DNA of 64,000 bases from Strigops habroptila (GCF_004027225.2 NC_044289.2:11680354-11744353), one strand, 5' to 3'; shown: positions 1-29,022, numbered from the stretch's first letter. The notes: generated by a model not told the origin, from the letters alone. Program-made: numbers and translations.

Positions 1-1887
1 TGGGATGAGAAGCAGACTGTAGAGTTAAGGGAGAGAAGCCAAAGAGAGAGAAAACAGGAGGAGAAAGGCAAAGCCAGAAACAATTAAAAAGAAAAAACCA
101 AACAGTAGAGAAAGAGAAAAGATCTCAAAGGGACAAAAAGTGGTTCTGGAGAAAACCCAGCAGGCAAAGCTGAGAAACCAGATACAGAGAGGAAGTGGTA
201 ATTGGGGCTGTATCCTAGGAAATAAAAAGGACTAGGTTTGCATTTACATGGATACTTCTCAGCTCACACAGCAGCTTTCCTGGGACTGATTAAATCTCCT
301 GGTTGACGCTTTCTACAGATGCAGGTGCCTGAGTCTCCTGGTATCCCCCAACAGATGCTTTAGATCATCTCCTCTATGTGGAAAGATTGCATTTGGGATT
401 TATCTTAGAGCTTTTTAGGGGAGAGCACAGAAGAGGCATGTCTTTTCAAGTTCAAATGAAAAAGAGGGCAAGCAGGAAAAGTGCACATTAAACCCAGAAG
501 CCCTGCAGGTCTCTTAAAGTCACTTCTTTTGCTTCTTCTGAGCATTCCTCGGCTGTCTGAGGCAGCCAGAGCAATTCCATAACAGACCAGGTATCAGAGG
601 GAGCCAGGAGTTAACAAGAAGCTCTGCTGGAGCCAGGAGCAATGGTGCTGCTCCCAGGGGAGCAGACAGGGAAGCTGCTAGTCTAATGGCTGAGAGCACA
701 AGCAGCAGGAGGCAGGCTGAGAATGAGTTTGTGATAAGAAAGCCCATTTCTTAGTGCACTGCTTTTCCCCGTGGCTGTCCCTGCACTGCTGACACTGCCA
801 CTAATTCTGTTCTCTTTCACGGTACCAAGATCAGACCCACTTGCAAGACCCCCAGTTCCTTACTCAGCCTTCCCCTACAGTCAGGAGAGTGGGCAGCTGT
901 GTCGGAGCAGTAGAACAGAGCTCACTGCTGATGTTTTCCATCAGAAGGGGTCCCCTCCTACCATCACCATCAGTAAAACCCACTGCTTGGAAAGTCTGCT
1001 TTGGGCAATTAGAAGCCCAAACAAACCCTTTCCATTTGGAAGCTGCTCTTTTTGAAAGAAAGTATTGTTATACATTTGGAAGGTTGTTTTTCTTTTCTCT
1101 TACGGAGATCAAACATCTTTCTGCTCCTTTCTTCTATAAAATAAGACAGAGAACAGTGAAACTTGATATTTTAAAGATTTCTATCCACATTCTTAAAGAA
1201 TCTTTTTTTTTTTGAGCAAAAGATCAATCGCTTTCAGTTGAAACTCAGGAAGAGCATTCACTGAAATATTTTCCTCCCGTCCTTCGCTTCCAAAGACAAA
1301 AGCTCCTGGGGGTGTGCAACCTCAGCCCACTGTCCTGAGTCATTCCCAGCCCCAGGACACGAAGCACAGCAGTGTCTAGCAGAGGGCAGACACGGCTCAA
1401 TTCCATCTCACCTTCCACCAAAGCTGGTGCTCAGGGCTGCGTAGGCACCTCACCAAGTGGTGGGGGGGCTCCTCTCAACACAGCAGCAGTCCAGCTCTCC
1501 TGAAGGGATGTGTTTTCTCCAGTCCCCCCCCCCCTACCCAAACACAGTGACTGAAGTTATGGTGGTTGGTTTGGCTAACCAAGCTCAGCCCTTTGATAAA
1601 TGGGTTTGCCAGGGTTACCTGCGGGCCAGGATTATCCCTCTGCCCAGGGTTTTTACTTGGATTTCACTGTTTCTCCCCCATCTCAGGACATCCACCAAGG
1701 CCGCCCAGGCAGCTGTTAGGCACAGACCTGTGCCGTAGCCATGTGAGCAGACACACAGCCCTGGCAGAGCAGAGGGCAGGAGAGGTTCCAAAGGCTGCTC
1801 ACAGATGGTCCTGTGCAGGCAGTGAGTGGCACAAAGGTGGCACTTGGCCTCCCCTCATTGCCACTGACTGACTGCTCTGCATTTCAG
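1..1887. other. 5' flank of GHRH, no coding gene recognised
   Basis: No open frame here resembles a known protein. The first 200 bases are very purine-rich. The first coding exon of GHRH begins after an AG acceptor at 1886-1887, so at least one non-coding 5' exon should lie in this flank or further left. I could not place it. A C-run lies near 1526-1536. Short open frames on both strands, up to 124 codons, look like chance. Confidence 0.6.
1135..1142 (+). promoter_or_regulatory. Candidate TATA box upstream of GHRH
   Basis: TATAAAAT on the + strand about 770 bases before the GHRH start codon, in the right orientation for a non-coding first exon just downstream. This rests on the motif alone. 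AT-rich octamers are common by chance, so it is only a candidate. Confidence 0.2.
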
Positions 1888-1907
1888 GTGACTCCAAAGG
1901 GTGGAAG

Positions 1908-4900
1908 ATGCTGGATAAGGCCACCCTGCTCCTGTTCCTGCATTTAGTCACATGCTCCATCTCCTCTCCTCTCTACCCAGCTCTCAGGTAAGCTGCTGAG
2001 TGTTTTGGCCACGCTGCCACTCCTGCCTCAGCTCTGACTTGGTGCAAAATAAGCATGTGCCAAATTAAGGTTGCCAGCACTTTGGATGAACTCTGTGTGT
2101 GTTGGTGAAGCCTGTTTCTTTGGCCTGGCTTAATTTTCTGGGTACATTACTAGCCTAAGGGTGGTTTCCAAAGGCAGCAGGCACCTGATGGAATATTTCA
2201 GCCCAGTTGGTTTTAGAATTGAATGCTGGGTTCTGTAAAGGGAACTCTGGCAATCTCCAGAGCAGGCAGCACCTCCAGCTCCATCACTGGTTACAGCCTG
2301 TGCCTGCAGGTCACCCGCACTGAAGTCAGAACTGCAGATACTCTCATCCATGAACTCAGCAGCTGCCTAGTGTTCTTCCCACTACAAATCAATGGAAGCA
2401 CAGGGTCCTATAATGGGGATTTGCAACATCCCATAGCAAATGCTTTAGCCTTGTGCAAAGCCATGGCATAACAATACCAGAATTGCTGGAATTTTGCTTG
2501 AGGGCGCTGGGAAGTCAGCGAGGGGGAAGTGTGTTTGAGGCAGCTCTATCAACCATCTTTTCACTGCTGAAATAGCTTCAGGGCAGATTCTAGTTGAGGA
2601 GAGTGACAACCACCAGTTGCATTACTAAGGAAATGGGGATGGCAGAAGGAGAAAGAAAAAGCAGACCAGGGAGCAGTGGTCAGGAAGACTGACCCCTGAC
2701 TGGCAACTGAGCACATCTCACTGCATGCCTTGGGTTCCTCTTGCAGGTACAGTCCAGGGCTGGTTGCTGGCACGGCCGTGAGCTTCCAGCCACAGCACAG
2801 CAGCCCATTGCAGAGCCATAACCCCTCGGCAGAGGAACAGGAGGAGGAGGGTTTATTAACAGACCCCACTGAGAAAAGGTTTGTACCTCACCTCTCAGCC
2901 CTGCTGCAGCAGGAGTACGCTGGTTACAATCTTCCCCCAGCCCAGGAGTAGGCAGAAGGTTGCTCAGTCCCACCAGCACCGAAGTCCAAGCTCCAGCTGG
3001 GCCCTGCAACTAGAGCAGGGACTCAACCCTCACCATCACCCATGTCCAGCATCCTGCTGTCCCCGAGCAGCAGCGATGTACTGACGGGCATGGTCACAGA
3101 CCCAGGGCTCCTGCAAGAACAGAATATCCAGCCAGGCCCTGGGAATCCATCTGCAGGTTGTTAGAGCCTGTCCCTTCCACCCCTGCCAGGAGATGGAGGA
3201 TGGTTCATTCTCTCTAAAGCAGAGGACTCATTCTTACAACAGCAAGACCAGCCAAGTGGCTTGTGCTCCCCTTACCTGTGGGTATTTAGGAATCTGGGTC
3301 TAACCACAGGCTAGAGACCTGCTGGAGGCTCCTGTCACCCTGTCCCAGGCACAGCCCTCCCAGGAGGTAACGGTGCTGCTGCAGAGCACTGTAATGTCCC
3401 AGCCCCAGCTCTGCCCTCTCCCAGCCGGGGGTTCTCCTCTTTTCCACTGCTTTTCTGACCTCACCTTTGGTTTTTGGGCACTTCTCCTTCCTTGTTTTAG
3501 CATGGATACTGATTAACAGACATTTTATTTCACCTGCTGCCTCCATGCGAGAACTGAGCTCCCTCAAATCCTTTCACCCTCCAACACTAACGCAGTCCAA
3601 TACCAAAAAGCATTTGCTGTGGTTTCCTGTCCCTGACAGCAGCAGTGTTCCATCTAGTGCATTTGGTTATCTGAAATACCCATTTCTCACGGTGTGCCTA
3701 GCTCAGAGAGCACACCCTGTGCTTGTCTTTCCCCGCAGGACGCAGCGCCACGCTGATGCCATATTCACTGACAACTACCGCAAGTTCCTGGGGCAGATTT
3801 CAGCCCGCAAGTTCTTACAGACCATCATTGGCAAACGCCTCGGGTAAGCCACAGCCCTTTGCTGGCCTAGGGCTGATGTTCTGCTTATTACACTGAGAGG
3901 TTTCTTTCATCCATGTAGCAGAAATAGGTGCCTTCTACTGCAACAGAAGCAAGCTCTCCTGCTGTTCCATATCCCAAAGAGCATCCTGCATCCCTATGTC
4001 TCAGATCCCCCTAATCACAACTATCATTAAGCAGCTTAATTAATCCTTTCCTCCAAGGCTGTGTCAGATCAGCTAAGAGCTCTACCGTAATACCAACAAG
4101 CACAAATAGTTGCAAAGCTCATTCACTAGCAGGAAACAGGTATCCCTGGCCTGCTTTGAAGACAAAAAACAGCCTCTCCACAACCACTCGGGGAGCTCTG
4201 GCTGGATAGATCAGTTCCTGCCACTAAATAAGACCAACTAACCACTCGAAAGCCAGCTTCACTCCCCCTTCTAACACAGGAGCAAATAGAGCTGACAATT
4301 CCATACTGAAATTCAGCAGAATGGCCCCAGGCTCAGACCCAGCAGGTTTCCTCACTGCGCTGCTCAGCCTGAGCCAATCTCTGAGCGAGGCACTAAAAAG
4401 CATCTCTGAAACCAAGATGTTTCTCATCTTTGCATGACAGAAGCAGTGCGAGCAGCCCAGGAGAAGGGGTGCACGAACTCCTGACAAGGCGCCAGTCTGA
4501 CAGCATCCTGATGGACAGCCGCTACCACCAGCACATGGTGCTGCTGGACTTCCTGGGAGCCATTCTGCAGAACCAGAGGTAGGTGGGAATCAGTTTGTTA
4601 TCTGCTCCCTGCAGGAAGAGGACATGGTCCTTATTGCTGTCTGGCTTCCAGGTATAAAGCTACTGGATTAAGTCTCATCTTTCAGGTACACTCAGGAAAA
4701 GAATAAAGCTCTTACCTGACCCCATAACCCAGCCCATCCCTTATGTGGGCAAGTAGGGTGCAGATACGAACATCCTGCTCTGAGCCAGCCTGCACCACAT
4801 CACTGTGCTGTCTTCTCAACCCCATATTTCAGTAAAATACCAATGGAAAGATGAAGAATTTCTCCCTCAATCCCAATTCTACCATCACTGTCCCATTCTC

Positions 4901-4975
4901 TTCTTCCACAGGCCTCAGGACATCTCCAGCAGCCGGTTAGAAGGCTTTCCCAGCACCCTGGCTAAGCTCATGTAA
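1908..4975 (+). CDS. GHRH: Growth-hormone-releasing hormone prohormone (5 coding exons)
   Basis: Coding exons 1908-1987, 2747-2878, 3739-3843, 4441-4578 and 4912-4975 all have GT-AG borders. All four introns interrupt codons after the second base, and the product is 172 residues. The first 20 or so residues form a hydrophobic signal peptide. The mature hormone begins at His75 (HADAIFTDNYRKFLG), directly after the arginine of TQR. Arg122-Arg123 (LLTRR) provides the downstream processing site, leaving a 47-residue peptide, the length I recall for chicken GHRH. The HADAIF start with a Phe, Thr and Tyr pattern is diagnostic of the glucagon/secretin/PACAP family. GHRH is secreted by hypothalamic neurons and acts on the pituitary GHRH receptor, a class B GPCR, to release growth hormone. 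The remaining 49-residue C-peptide is rich in His, Leu and Ser. No frameshift or missing key residue is visible. The gene converges with RPN2 on the opposite strand. Confidence 0.95.
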
Positions 4976-6684
4976 ATATTTCTCCCTTGTTCATCTCTCC
5001 ATGCTCTGGTGAGTACCATTCCCTGCTCAATTCTGTACATAACACGCTGCTTCTGCACTGCTCAAGCTGTTTAAAGGCTCTCCTTCAGAGATACCAACTC
5101 CCACTGCTGCCCATGAAAGAAGGTGCTTGCTGCAATTTAAGGGGAAAAAGCTCCCACTCAATTTTGTCAAGTACCTTAAGTCCTGTTAGTCTGAACAGAC
5201 AGTGTTGTGAAGTGCATGTGGATGGGTGGTAACAGGCTTGCAGCCTTGTAAAGCTATCTAAGGCTGTGTGCCCAAGTGTTTAAGCTGGCTAAAGGTAGAC
5301 GAAAGTCTTCGCCCCGGAGCAGACTCTGCCTCTAGATCCCTGGGACATCTCAGGTTTTCCCTGCACTGAACAGGAGAGGAATTCTCACTGTTTTCTGTAC
5401 CCCTCACGCCTGAAAGTCATCACCTGAACTTGAATTACACTCCAAACCCTGCCAGCCCTGGGGGGCTGAGAACTGGCAGACAGTCCAACCTTGGGAAAAC
5501 CTTCACTCGTACAAACATCAGTTGTTCTGATTGAAGCAACCTCATCTTACTCCTCTGTCCCATAGAAATTAAGCCTGTCCAACCAACAATACAAAGGGGC
5601 ATGGAGAGACCTGTGTGCATATTAAAGAAAAAGGGGGCTGGGAGGGTGGAAATTGTGCCTATGGATTCAGCTGGGAGAACGTGGCCTTTGAGCATCTCTC
5701 TTGTGATACTTCACTTGGTTACCTTCCCACAAAGAAGGTCAAAAAGCCTCCAAAGAATGAAAAGCCTTCTGTGTGTGCTCACAAAGTTTCCTCATAGTTC
5801 TCTTTTCCTCCTACTTCTGTCTAGAGGAACTCAGAGCTCACGGACCTGACTGTACAGTAACCTCCACAGCAATGAAGACATTCCCAGGTGTGAGCAGCTG
5901 GCAACTGATGCTCCTCAGATCTGTTCAAAGGAACTCAGTTCTGATGCACTGCTTCATTTACTCCAGTCTCTAGAGTCTCACTGCCCTCTCTAACTGCTGG
6001 TCTGCGTACTGAATCAGACAAAAACCCCACCTCCATGGTTTAACCTCGGGCTGCTTTACATACAAAACCTAAACCAACCAGTCCACTTGTGATCCTGGGG
6101 ACATGCTGTCTACTGATTAAGGCTTTCAAATCACAAAGCATAGCAAAATTTCTGCCAAGTCATCATTCTGTTTGAGGGCCTGATTAATAAACGTGAAGCC
6201 ACCCAAAGGCCCCTTTAGGCAACTTCGCGCATTGATTACAGCCTCCTCTAAATAGATGCTGATGGCACAACCACACACAGAGCTTGGTTCAGGGGGAGGC
6301 AAGACATGAATCCACATGTCTACCACCCATTAGAAACACTGCTGTGGGCTGCTGCTGTCTGGCTCCTTGGCAGCAAAACTGAACTCTAAAAAGCTCAGCT
6401 AAAGTTCCTGCTCAGCCTTGAGGGGTCCAAACTGAAGCTACAGCTCTGCAAGAGTTAAAGGAGATCCCTGTGCATCAGCTTGGGCTGGCACTGTTTTAAT
6501 TCAATGTGCCAGCCAGTGGCTCTGAACACCATGGCAAGTTACAACTGTAAATGTTTATTAACCCAGTGCTCTCATGCAGCTCCTTCCTTCCCTGTCACCC
6601 CAGTTCTGTTGTTTGTGTAATAATTACGTCTTCATACATGTAAATAACATCAGGATGGGGGCTGCTTTCCCCCCATTAGCAAGA

Positions 6685-6706
6685 AATAAAAGTTGTTCTA
6701 AATAAA
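6685..6706 (+). terminator. Tandem AATAAA polyadenylation signals
   Basis: AATAAA occurs at 6685-6690 and again at 6701-6706. A GT-rich stretch lies shortly downstream around 6733-6770. The 150 bases upstream have the T-rich, TGTAAATA-containing look of a vertebrate 3' UTR. If used by GHRH, the 3' UTR would be about 1.7 kb, which is long for this gene. It could instead mark an unannotated + strand transcript. Confidence 0.35.
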
Positions 6707-6722
6707 CCTGTCCAACAGCAGG

Positions 6723-7938
6723 TCAAGATGGCTCTTTGTCTGTTGAGATCTTAGTTTCTTGGTTCTGGGACCGGAATGAAAGATGTCGCCCAAAGACAAG
6801 TGCACCGAGGATGACTCGGAGCTGTGCTAATGAAGGCACCAGGTACACCACCAATAACTTAAGCCAGGTTGGGAATAGTGGCATGCAAACATCTATTAAA
6901 GTCTCTGAAATCATCCCTCCTTGCACCCAAACAATTCCTTGATAGTCTGCAGTAGAGAGCAGCTCATTTTTCCTCAGGTGACCGTGTTTTAGGACAGGAA
7001 GCACGGAAATCAGCTCATACTTGCACCAAATCCCTACCACTTACACTCTGCCTGTTGAGGTTGCACAATTCCAGCACTATGAAAGTATCAGGAACTGCCC
7101 AGCAGGACTGGGAAGCAATGAGGGGATGCTGAGGGAGATCAGTGCAGCTGTGGCAGCAGGAAGAGCACCAGTGGGTAACCTGTCACCCCTCCCCAGGCAG
7201 GCAGCTGTCAGTGAGACACGAGCCATCCTTCTGCTGCACATACAGCTGGGCAGAGAACCCGCCGAAGGAAAACCAACCCTAGCAGGACTGGTTCAGAATG
7301 TGCTTGTGAATGTGCTCAGTAACAGCAGGCACACTTGAAACCATTAGGACTTACTCGCTCCAAGGAAAGGAGTTATGAAAAATGAAGCAGCTTCCTAAAG
7401 CAGTAAGTAAATGGGGTAGCGACAAGTTAAAGTTCTGTTAAGTGGCAGAAAAGCTGTATGAAAACACTGGATTGGATACTCCCAGTAAAATCAAAGTCTA
7501 TCAAAACCACTCTGAGAGACCTAAGTCTGTATGGTAAATAGCTGGGTGAGTGCAGCTATTTATATACAAAAGGGACTCCTGTGAGTGTTCAGTGTGCATC
7601 AAAATGAGGAAATGAATGCTCAAACTCTGGGAGATTAAATATAAAAACAAATAAAGCAAACAGAAAATGTCTTGAGGAATAAAAGGCCAAAAGAATAAAA
7701 AACACCTTCCCTAACACAGAGCCAAAGAGGTAGAAAATCAATAGCAACACACACAGCTTAGAGAAGACACATCACATCTGTACTTGCCTTCAGTAACATA
7801 TCAGAGCTCTACAGGCACAGGGAAAGGACTGCCCTAGCACGAAGCATCAGTGGAAAAACTTAACAACAAAGTGGGCAGTAACAAAATATGAGGCTCAAAA
7901 ATGCTCACCAGGGTGAAAAGGAACTCCACAGTAAAACA
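6723..7938 (-). CDS. Candidate C-terminal exons of an unrecognised membrane protein
   Basis: Three minus-strand segments join in one open frame across consensus splice sites. 7909-7938 has acceptor CTCCTTACAG and donor CTG/GTGAGC and encodes CFTVEFLFTL. 7355-7394 has acceptor TACTGCTTTAG and donor CGA/GTAAGT and encodes EAASFFITPFLGA. 6723-6946 has acceptor CTCTCTACTGCAG and encodes 73 residues to a TGA. The joined product has two strongly hydrophobic stretches and a polar tail ending STDKEPS, resembling the end of a multi-pass membrane protein. I recognise no family. The first two exons are very short and the last lies inside a longer chance-sized open frame, so the chain may be coincidence. 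It could be an alternative 3' end of RPN2 or a separate gene. Confidence 0.28.
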
Positions 7939-10900
7939 CTGTAAGGAGTAGCTTAATTATTTCTTGCTTAAAAGTCCATTAGTCCCACAGGACTTGAATG
8001 GGAGATGAGATCAGGTTTTGAAGGAGTGCAGAGGAGTTCATTAAACCTCTACGGCACCCTGTGTGATGTTCATGAGGAGCAAAGGGGTAGGAACTATCAC
8101 AAAGAACAGAAACAGTGAGTTAAGTGTGAACAACTGCTGCAGGGAAGAGCCAAGATGGCTTTTATAGAGCAGTCAGGCCTCACACATGCGAAGTTCTTTG
8201 GAGGATTCGGCTCCACACCCTTTATCCACACGCCTGCTGGTTGATACAATTTTCTTGGATCTCCAAAAGACATTTGGTAAAGTTCCTTTGCCAAAAGGCC
8301 TTTAAAGAAACTAGTCTGACATGGGACAAAGACGCAGGGAGGAAGCAATTGCCAAGTATCCCATGTGGAAGTTGGTCATCAGGAGATTCTAGGCTTTGGT
8401 TATCCCTATCAGCATGTCCTTCAATACAGCCCAAGTGTGCTGCCTGAACGCTCCTTAGTAGTCTTAAAGGTAGTAATCACCTGAGAAGTTGGAGCTTGAG
8501 TAACTCAAACGTGGCCACATGGCAACCAGCAGATTTCTGGCATTGTTTCACAGAAGAACAGACGCAATAACCTCAATCAAACTTGTATTTGGAGTGAAAA
8601 GGTTACTTCCAGGGCCTGGAAAAGAAGTGAACTCGCACAAGGGATCCACCAAACCTGCCAGGGTCAGACATGGCCAGGCAGGCAGCACCACAGCTCCTGA
8701 CACGGGCCAGGCCCCAGGGACTCCTCCTGCCTGAGCCCCAGTGGCAACTCAGCACAGCCCAACACCATCCTGAAGCCAGAGAGAAGAGCCATGAGTGGAG
8801 AAGTGCAATGACAGCGTGACACAAGGGATGGGCAGGAGTGGGAAGTCCCCCCCAATAAACATGTCCCTCTGGGAAAGGACATGAAAGAACAGGAAGCTTC
8901 ACACACAGCAATGACTCACACACAAAATTACCCACCAGAAAAAGCTCTTTTCATTCTCGTGTGAGCCCAACTTCCAATCCCAGCCTCAGAGACAGCCAAA
9001 GAACACAATTCAGGACCATTCTTTCCTCTTTATTCACAAATCTTTCAGGATGAGGAGAGACACCTGGGAAAAGGTAGAACTCTTTTCTTTTTCCTCTTTT
9101 TCCTAAAGGAAATTCAAACGTCTTGGGAGAAAAAGGTGGGGGGAGGATCCAGGGAAGAGGATTTTCTGGATTCATATGAAAAGCTCCGAAGGAGCATGAA
9201 CACAATGATGAAAATCAGATGTTAAAAAAAAAAAGTGTAACTGGCACCTTTTGGCTTAATAAAAAAACCAAAACCAAAAATCTGCTTCTGCCTTCCTCCT
9301 TCTGGTCTTTCACTTATTTATTCACCTCTGCTCTGAAGGCATTTGCTTTGTTTTTCCACATTTCTTCCATTCTTCTGGGACTAGTGTGTCCTGGAAAGAC
9401 AAATCCAAGAAAAATTAACTCTTCCAAAGGCAACAAAGCGCTTCCTTGCACAGAGAAGTGTCCCCAGACCCCTCATTCGCTCTCCAAGGAAGTGTTTCGG
9501 ATCAGCCTCTCAAAGGAAGCTTATGGGAGTGATAAAACCAGTACTGCAATGGAACAGAGGGCTGAATTCAAGGAGGATGGAAATGGTCAGACAAAATGAA
9601 GGGTAATCTCTGGTGCAAAAGGGATGAATGAGCCTTGTGAATTACAGAACTGAACAAAAAAGCCGGGCTGAATGCAAAGCCTGCAGGTAACTCAACTGCT
9701 CTTCTACTTCAAACAGGGCCGATCTATCTGCTTGGAATCAAATGGTCCATGTAAACCCAAAATAAAGAACTTTAGGTCCTCAAGAAGAGGAATTAGTCTG
9801 ATGTGGGCACAGAAGACCCATCTTTTACCTCCCAAGATGCCAGAGACAGGCACAGCTATGGATGCTGAGCACTTGCCAGTCCATCCTTAGAAGCTGGTAC
9901 CAATACACTCTTAACTGACATATCTGGGGCATCAGAAACCCCAGAAATAAGGAAAAGTGCTTGTGACTGCACATGGCAGCACAACGTAACTGATGGTTTG
10001 TGGATAATAAATTCTGTGCAAGATCTTCCAGGATTAGTCACAGCCCATGGGGAATTACGGAGTTAAAACACCATGTTGAGAGACAGAAAACATGCAAGCT
10101 GTGGAGAACAGAAGCGAGGCATTTGGTGACAGGCCACTGAGCAGCTGAAAGCCCAAAGCTATGGTAAAAAGAAGCATCCAGGGATAAGAAGAGCACCAGC
10201 AAACACAGCCGGGATGCAGCCAGCATTCATCTACTAGAACAAGTGACAGCCATCTCCAGTTCCTCTCCAGTTACTTGTCACAGCTTGTTCTGTGCTCAGG
10301 TACCTCGAAACACTCCAGGGAGGGAAGAGATAGCAGCAGGGTGTTTTTCTATGGGACATGATGCCAAATTCTCCTTAGGTAATTTTCATGACTCCATCTT
10401 CTATGTTATCTGAGCTGCAGACAGGAGCTTACACCACAGTGCTCATGGTTTCTGTGACACAGCCACCCACGATGGTTTTGTTTTACACCACAAAACCTGA
10501 GCTCTGTGTGTGCCTGGAGCACTATGAACACCAGAAAGCAGATGCTCATGAGATGTACCACTGCAGCACATCATATAGGAATTTCAGTTTCATCACAGGA
10601 CTTCTCCCAGATGCTCTCTCCCTTCCCCAAAATAAAATGGTGCACTGACAGAGAAATGAAACCCCACATGCACATTCAGAACCGAGCAGCATGCAGAACA
10701 ACAGGCAGTCCTGCCTCCTCTACCACTATGCATACAGCAAACTGGGACCTTACCTGCTCAGAATGAAAGGAAAAGGAGGGCTCTGTGCTGGTGAATGCTA
10801 ATGGAGACTTACCAGGTGCTTGTATTCACTGGAGGGGGCTGACTGCTGCTGACTGAGCCATCATGACCAGTTCAGTGTAATGGGAGAGTGAGCCCTGGAC

Positions 10901-12868
10901 TGGGTTGTGTTCTCAGCTGAATGAGGTGGTGCTGACCTGACTCTGCTGCTCACAGAGATCATTGCCACCCCAATGAGGATGTAACTCAGCAGTCAGAGTG
11001 CCTGGCAGCTGAAGAGCCAGAATACTGCAGATGGGGATAGTGAGTACCAACAGCAGGATGGGAACAGCCCAGGTATCAGCCACTTCCACCATGTTCTCCT
11101 CCAGCCAGCATTACTAATAATTTATTTACAGGAACAGTATTGCTTAAACCAGGTTTATTTCATCACCTGACAGCTGCTTGGTGCCCAGGACAGCATATTC
11201 AGATGTGCACATATTACCGTACAGGATTCAGAAGATTAAGGAAATCACACAAAGACAATTTAGTCTCAAAGGACACGTACTGCTAATATGCAAACCCAGC
11301 TGCAGCCAACGACACCCGAGGACTGATTTAAAGCCCAATAAGCAATGTTGGAAGGAAGCAGCTTCAGCTCAGCTCTCTTTTTGTACACAGAGTGAGTGAT
11401 GAAGTGAAATGAAACAGGCAGCATGCCCAGGAAAGGCAAATTCCAAAAAGGCCCTTACTTCTAGAAGAGCTGGTCACTAGCAAAACCCCCTTTTACCGCA
11501 GCGTTCTATACTTTGCCAACCTACTGCTCTGCTCTGCAGCGATCCTGCCAAAAGGAAAGAGGAAGAAAGGTTCAGAGAAGACAGGAAGGAGGAAAGCAGC
11601 CCTGCTCCAGGAACCAGAGCCAGTGATAGAATGCAAAAAGCAAAACCAGGCCTTCTGGTAACTTCTGTAAAAAGATGGTTTATACAGTCCCCTTCCCACA
11701 CCCGCCAGCGGTGTCCATAGTGGAAGAGCAGCTTTGTCTCAAAGTGCCATGTAGTTAATTACCAGTGCACTTCAACATCTGAGCCAGGCTAGCAGCACCT
11801 CACAAAAAGATGTCTTTTTGAACTTCAAAGGCGTGTACAAAGGGTTTAACTTTAGCCTAAGGTAGAAGTTTTACTTTCAAATTTGCCATTGTAGTTGCAG
11901 CTTCATGTCGTTCACAGTGAAAAAGCACACGGACACCCCCTGCAGTGTTTTGAAGTAGGAACCAACCACCTGCATTTATGTGTTAACAGAAGCCCTGGTT
12001 GAGCAAAGACACTCAGAAGTAAGCTTCATTGTATTATTTCTCCCCAAATCTGTATCTTAGGTGATCTGTAATTAACAATGATTTTATCATTACTCTCTAA
12101 ATTACAACATAGCCCCATTGGCAACAAAATCCCAATAAGAACTGTCATACTAACAAGGGAAAATGCCACAGTGGACAGGGCTGGACATCCAAGGGAGCAA
12201 GGCTGAGCAAGCTGGGAGGATGGTATGGAAAGGGTTAATTACAGTAATCATCCTCCCTGCTGCAGCCATGCAAGTAGAGATGTTTTAAAGACAACAAATC
12301 ATTGCAAACCCTCTGAAAGTCATGTTCTTGTGTTTGGGGTTTTTTTCCTTATAGCTCTTATCGTGCTTTTAATATGGTGTAATCAAAAAAGGGAGAACCC
12401 AGAGGTACCTATGCAAACAGGTATGCGAAGATAAACAACTCCTAGTGGCTCCAAAGGGGAAAGTAAGAAAAGCACAGGTTTGATGGCAAAGCAGGCCAGT
12501 AAGATCATCTTCAAAGGCAAACTCTGCATTAGTACAAAAGGGCTAAAACGTTAAGTCTCACATGGAAACCCCGCGTGGCAGAAGGGAAGAAGAGGGAACA
12601 GTCTGACCGCTAATTAATGCGCTGTATTGGCAGCCTGGGTCAGCAAACTGGCCACAGGCTGTGTAAGCCATGGCACATGCACCAGGCACTGCATGGCAGA
12701 AGACTCAAGTGTGAAGAATCAGTCCAACGCCAGCACAGAAATGAATGCTGTAGCCCTGACATTCTCCATAGTTTTGCTTGAGTGTGTTGCCCTTTGCTGC
12801 TGACAAGCAGCTGCTTCCCTTCCTCTATAATCCCCCTGTAGGGAGGGGAAGACAGCAGCAAGATACCC

Positions 12869-12911
12869 CTATCTTACCTTCCTCCTCTTAAAACTTATCT
12901 CACAAGCACAG
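12869..12911 (-). CDS. RPN2: Candidate terminal exon of RPN2
   Basis: The last confident RPN2 exon ends in CG, the first two bases of an Arg codon. Here a good acceptor (CTCTTCTGTAG) at 12912-12913 completes Arg in the correct frame and reads CACEISFKRRKVR, then TAG at 12869-12871. The same segment also has a strong internal donor (AAG/GTAAGA) at 12876-12877, leaving a 34-base exon. Mammalian RPN2 ends in Arg-Thr-Ala-His, which this does not match. A rival near 12612-12642 reads ACA GCG CAT TAA (Thr-Ala-His-stop), but the base pair before the required splice point is AA, not AG. The true exon is undecided. Confidence 0.3.
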
Positions 12912-13335
12912 CTACAGAAGAGTTGGGCCTCTTCTGCATCAACACTGGCTTTCATTATCTAACAATATTGTGAGTGCTTGATAGATCATGTAGCAAAATG
13001 AATCTGTCAGTGAATGGGTCTTGCTAGATGTGTTTCCCATGTCAAAGTGCACATACTTCCACCCTGTGCCTACTCTGTGTGCCTGATCACTTCAGCAATG
13101 GCCATGTGGACCATTCTCCCTAAAGGAGCTGTACCACAGTGACAGCACCTCACTGCCCCAGTAGGTTCAAACCCTTATTCTGCAAACAGGAACCGAGCAG
13201 CACATCCCACGCAAGATCCAGGAACCAAAAGCAGTGTTCATTGCTATTTCAGCTACTGACACATGGTAGCATCAATGTCATCTCCTTCCCACTGATTTTA
13301 GAAGCAGCTCCCACCAACACATCCACCCCAGCTTA

Positions 13336-29022
<15,687 letters not shown>

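Noticed and set aside
520-747. Minus-strand frame with a signal-peptide-like start (MGFLITNSFSACLLLLVLSA)
   Set aside because: 75 codons, no continuing exon found, and an abrupt lysine-rich end. Chance is the simpler explanation.
8230-8440. Possible decayed reverse-transcriptase motif (FLDLQKTFGKVP on +)
   Set aside because: Resembles the LDFxKAFDxVP motif of LINE reverse transcriptases, but only over a dozen residues and with no supporting flanks or CR1 tail.
9829-10830. Extra minus-strand donors (near 9828, 10755 and 10810) that might join the candidate exon chain
   Set aside because: The donors are good, but upstream frames close within a few codons and acceptors are poor, so no exon can be supported.
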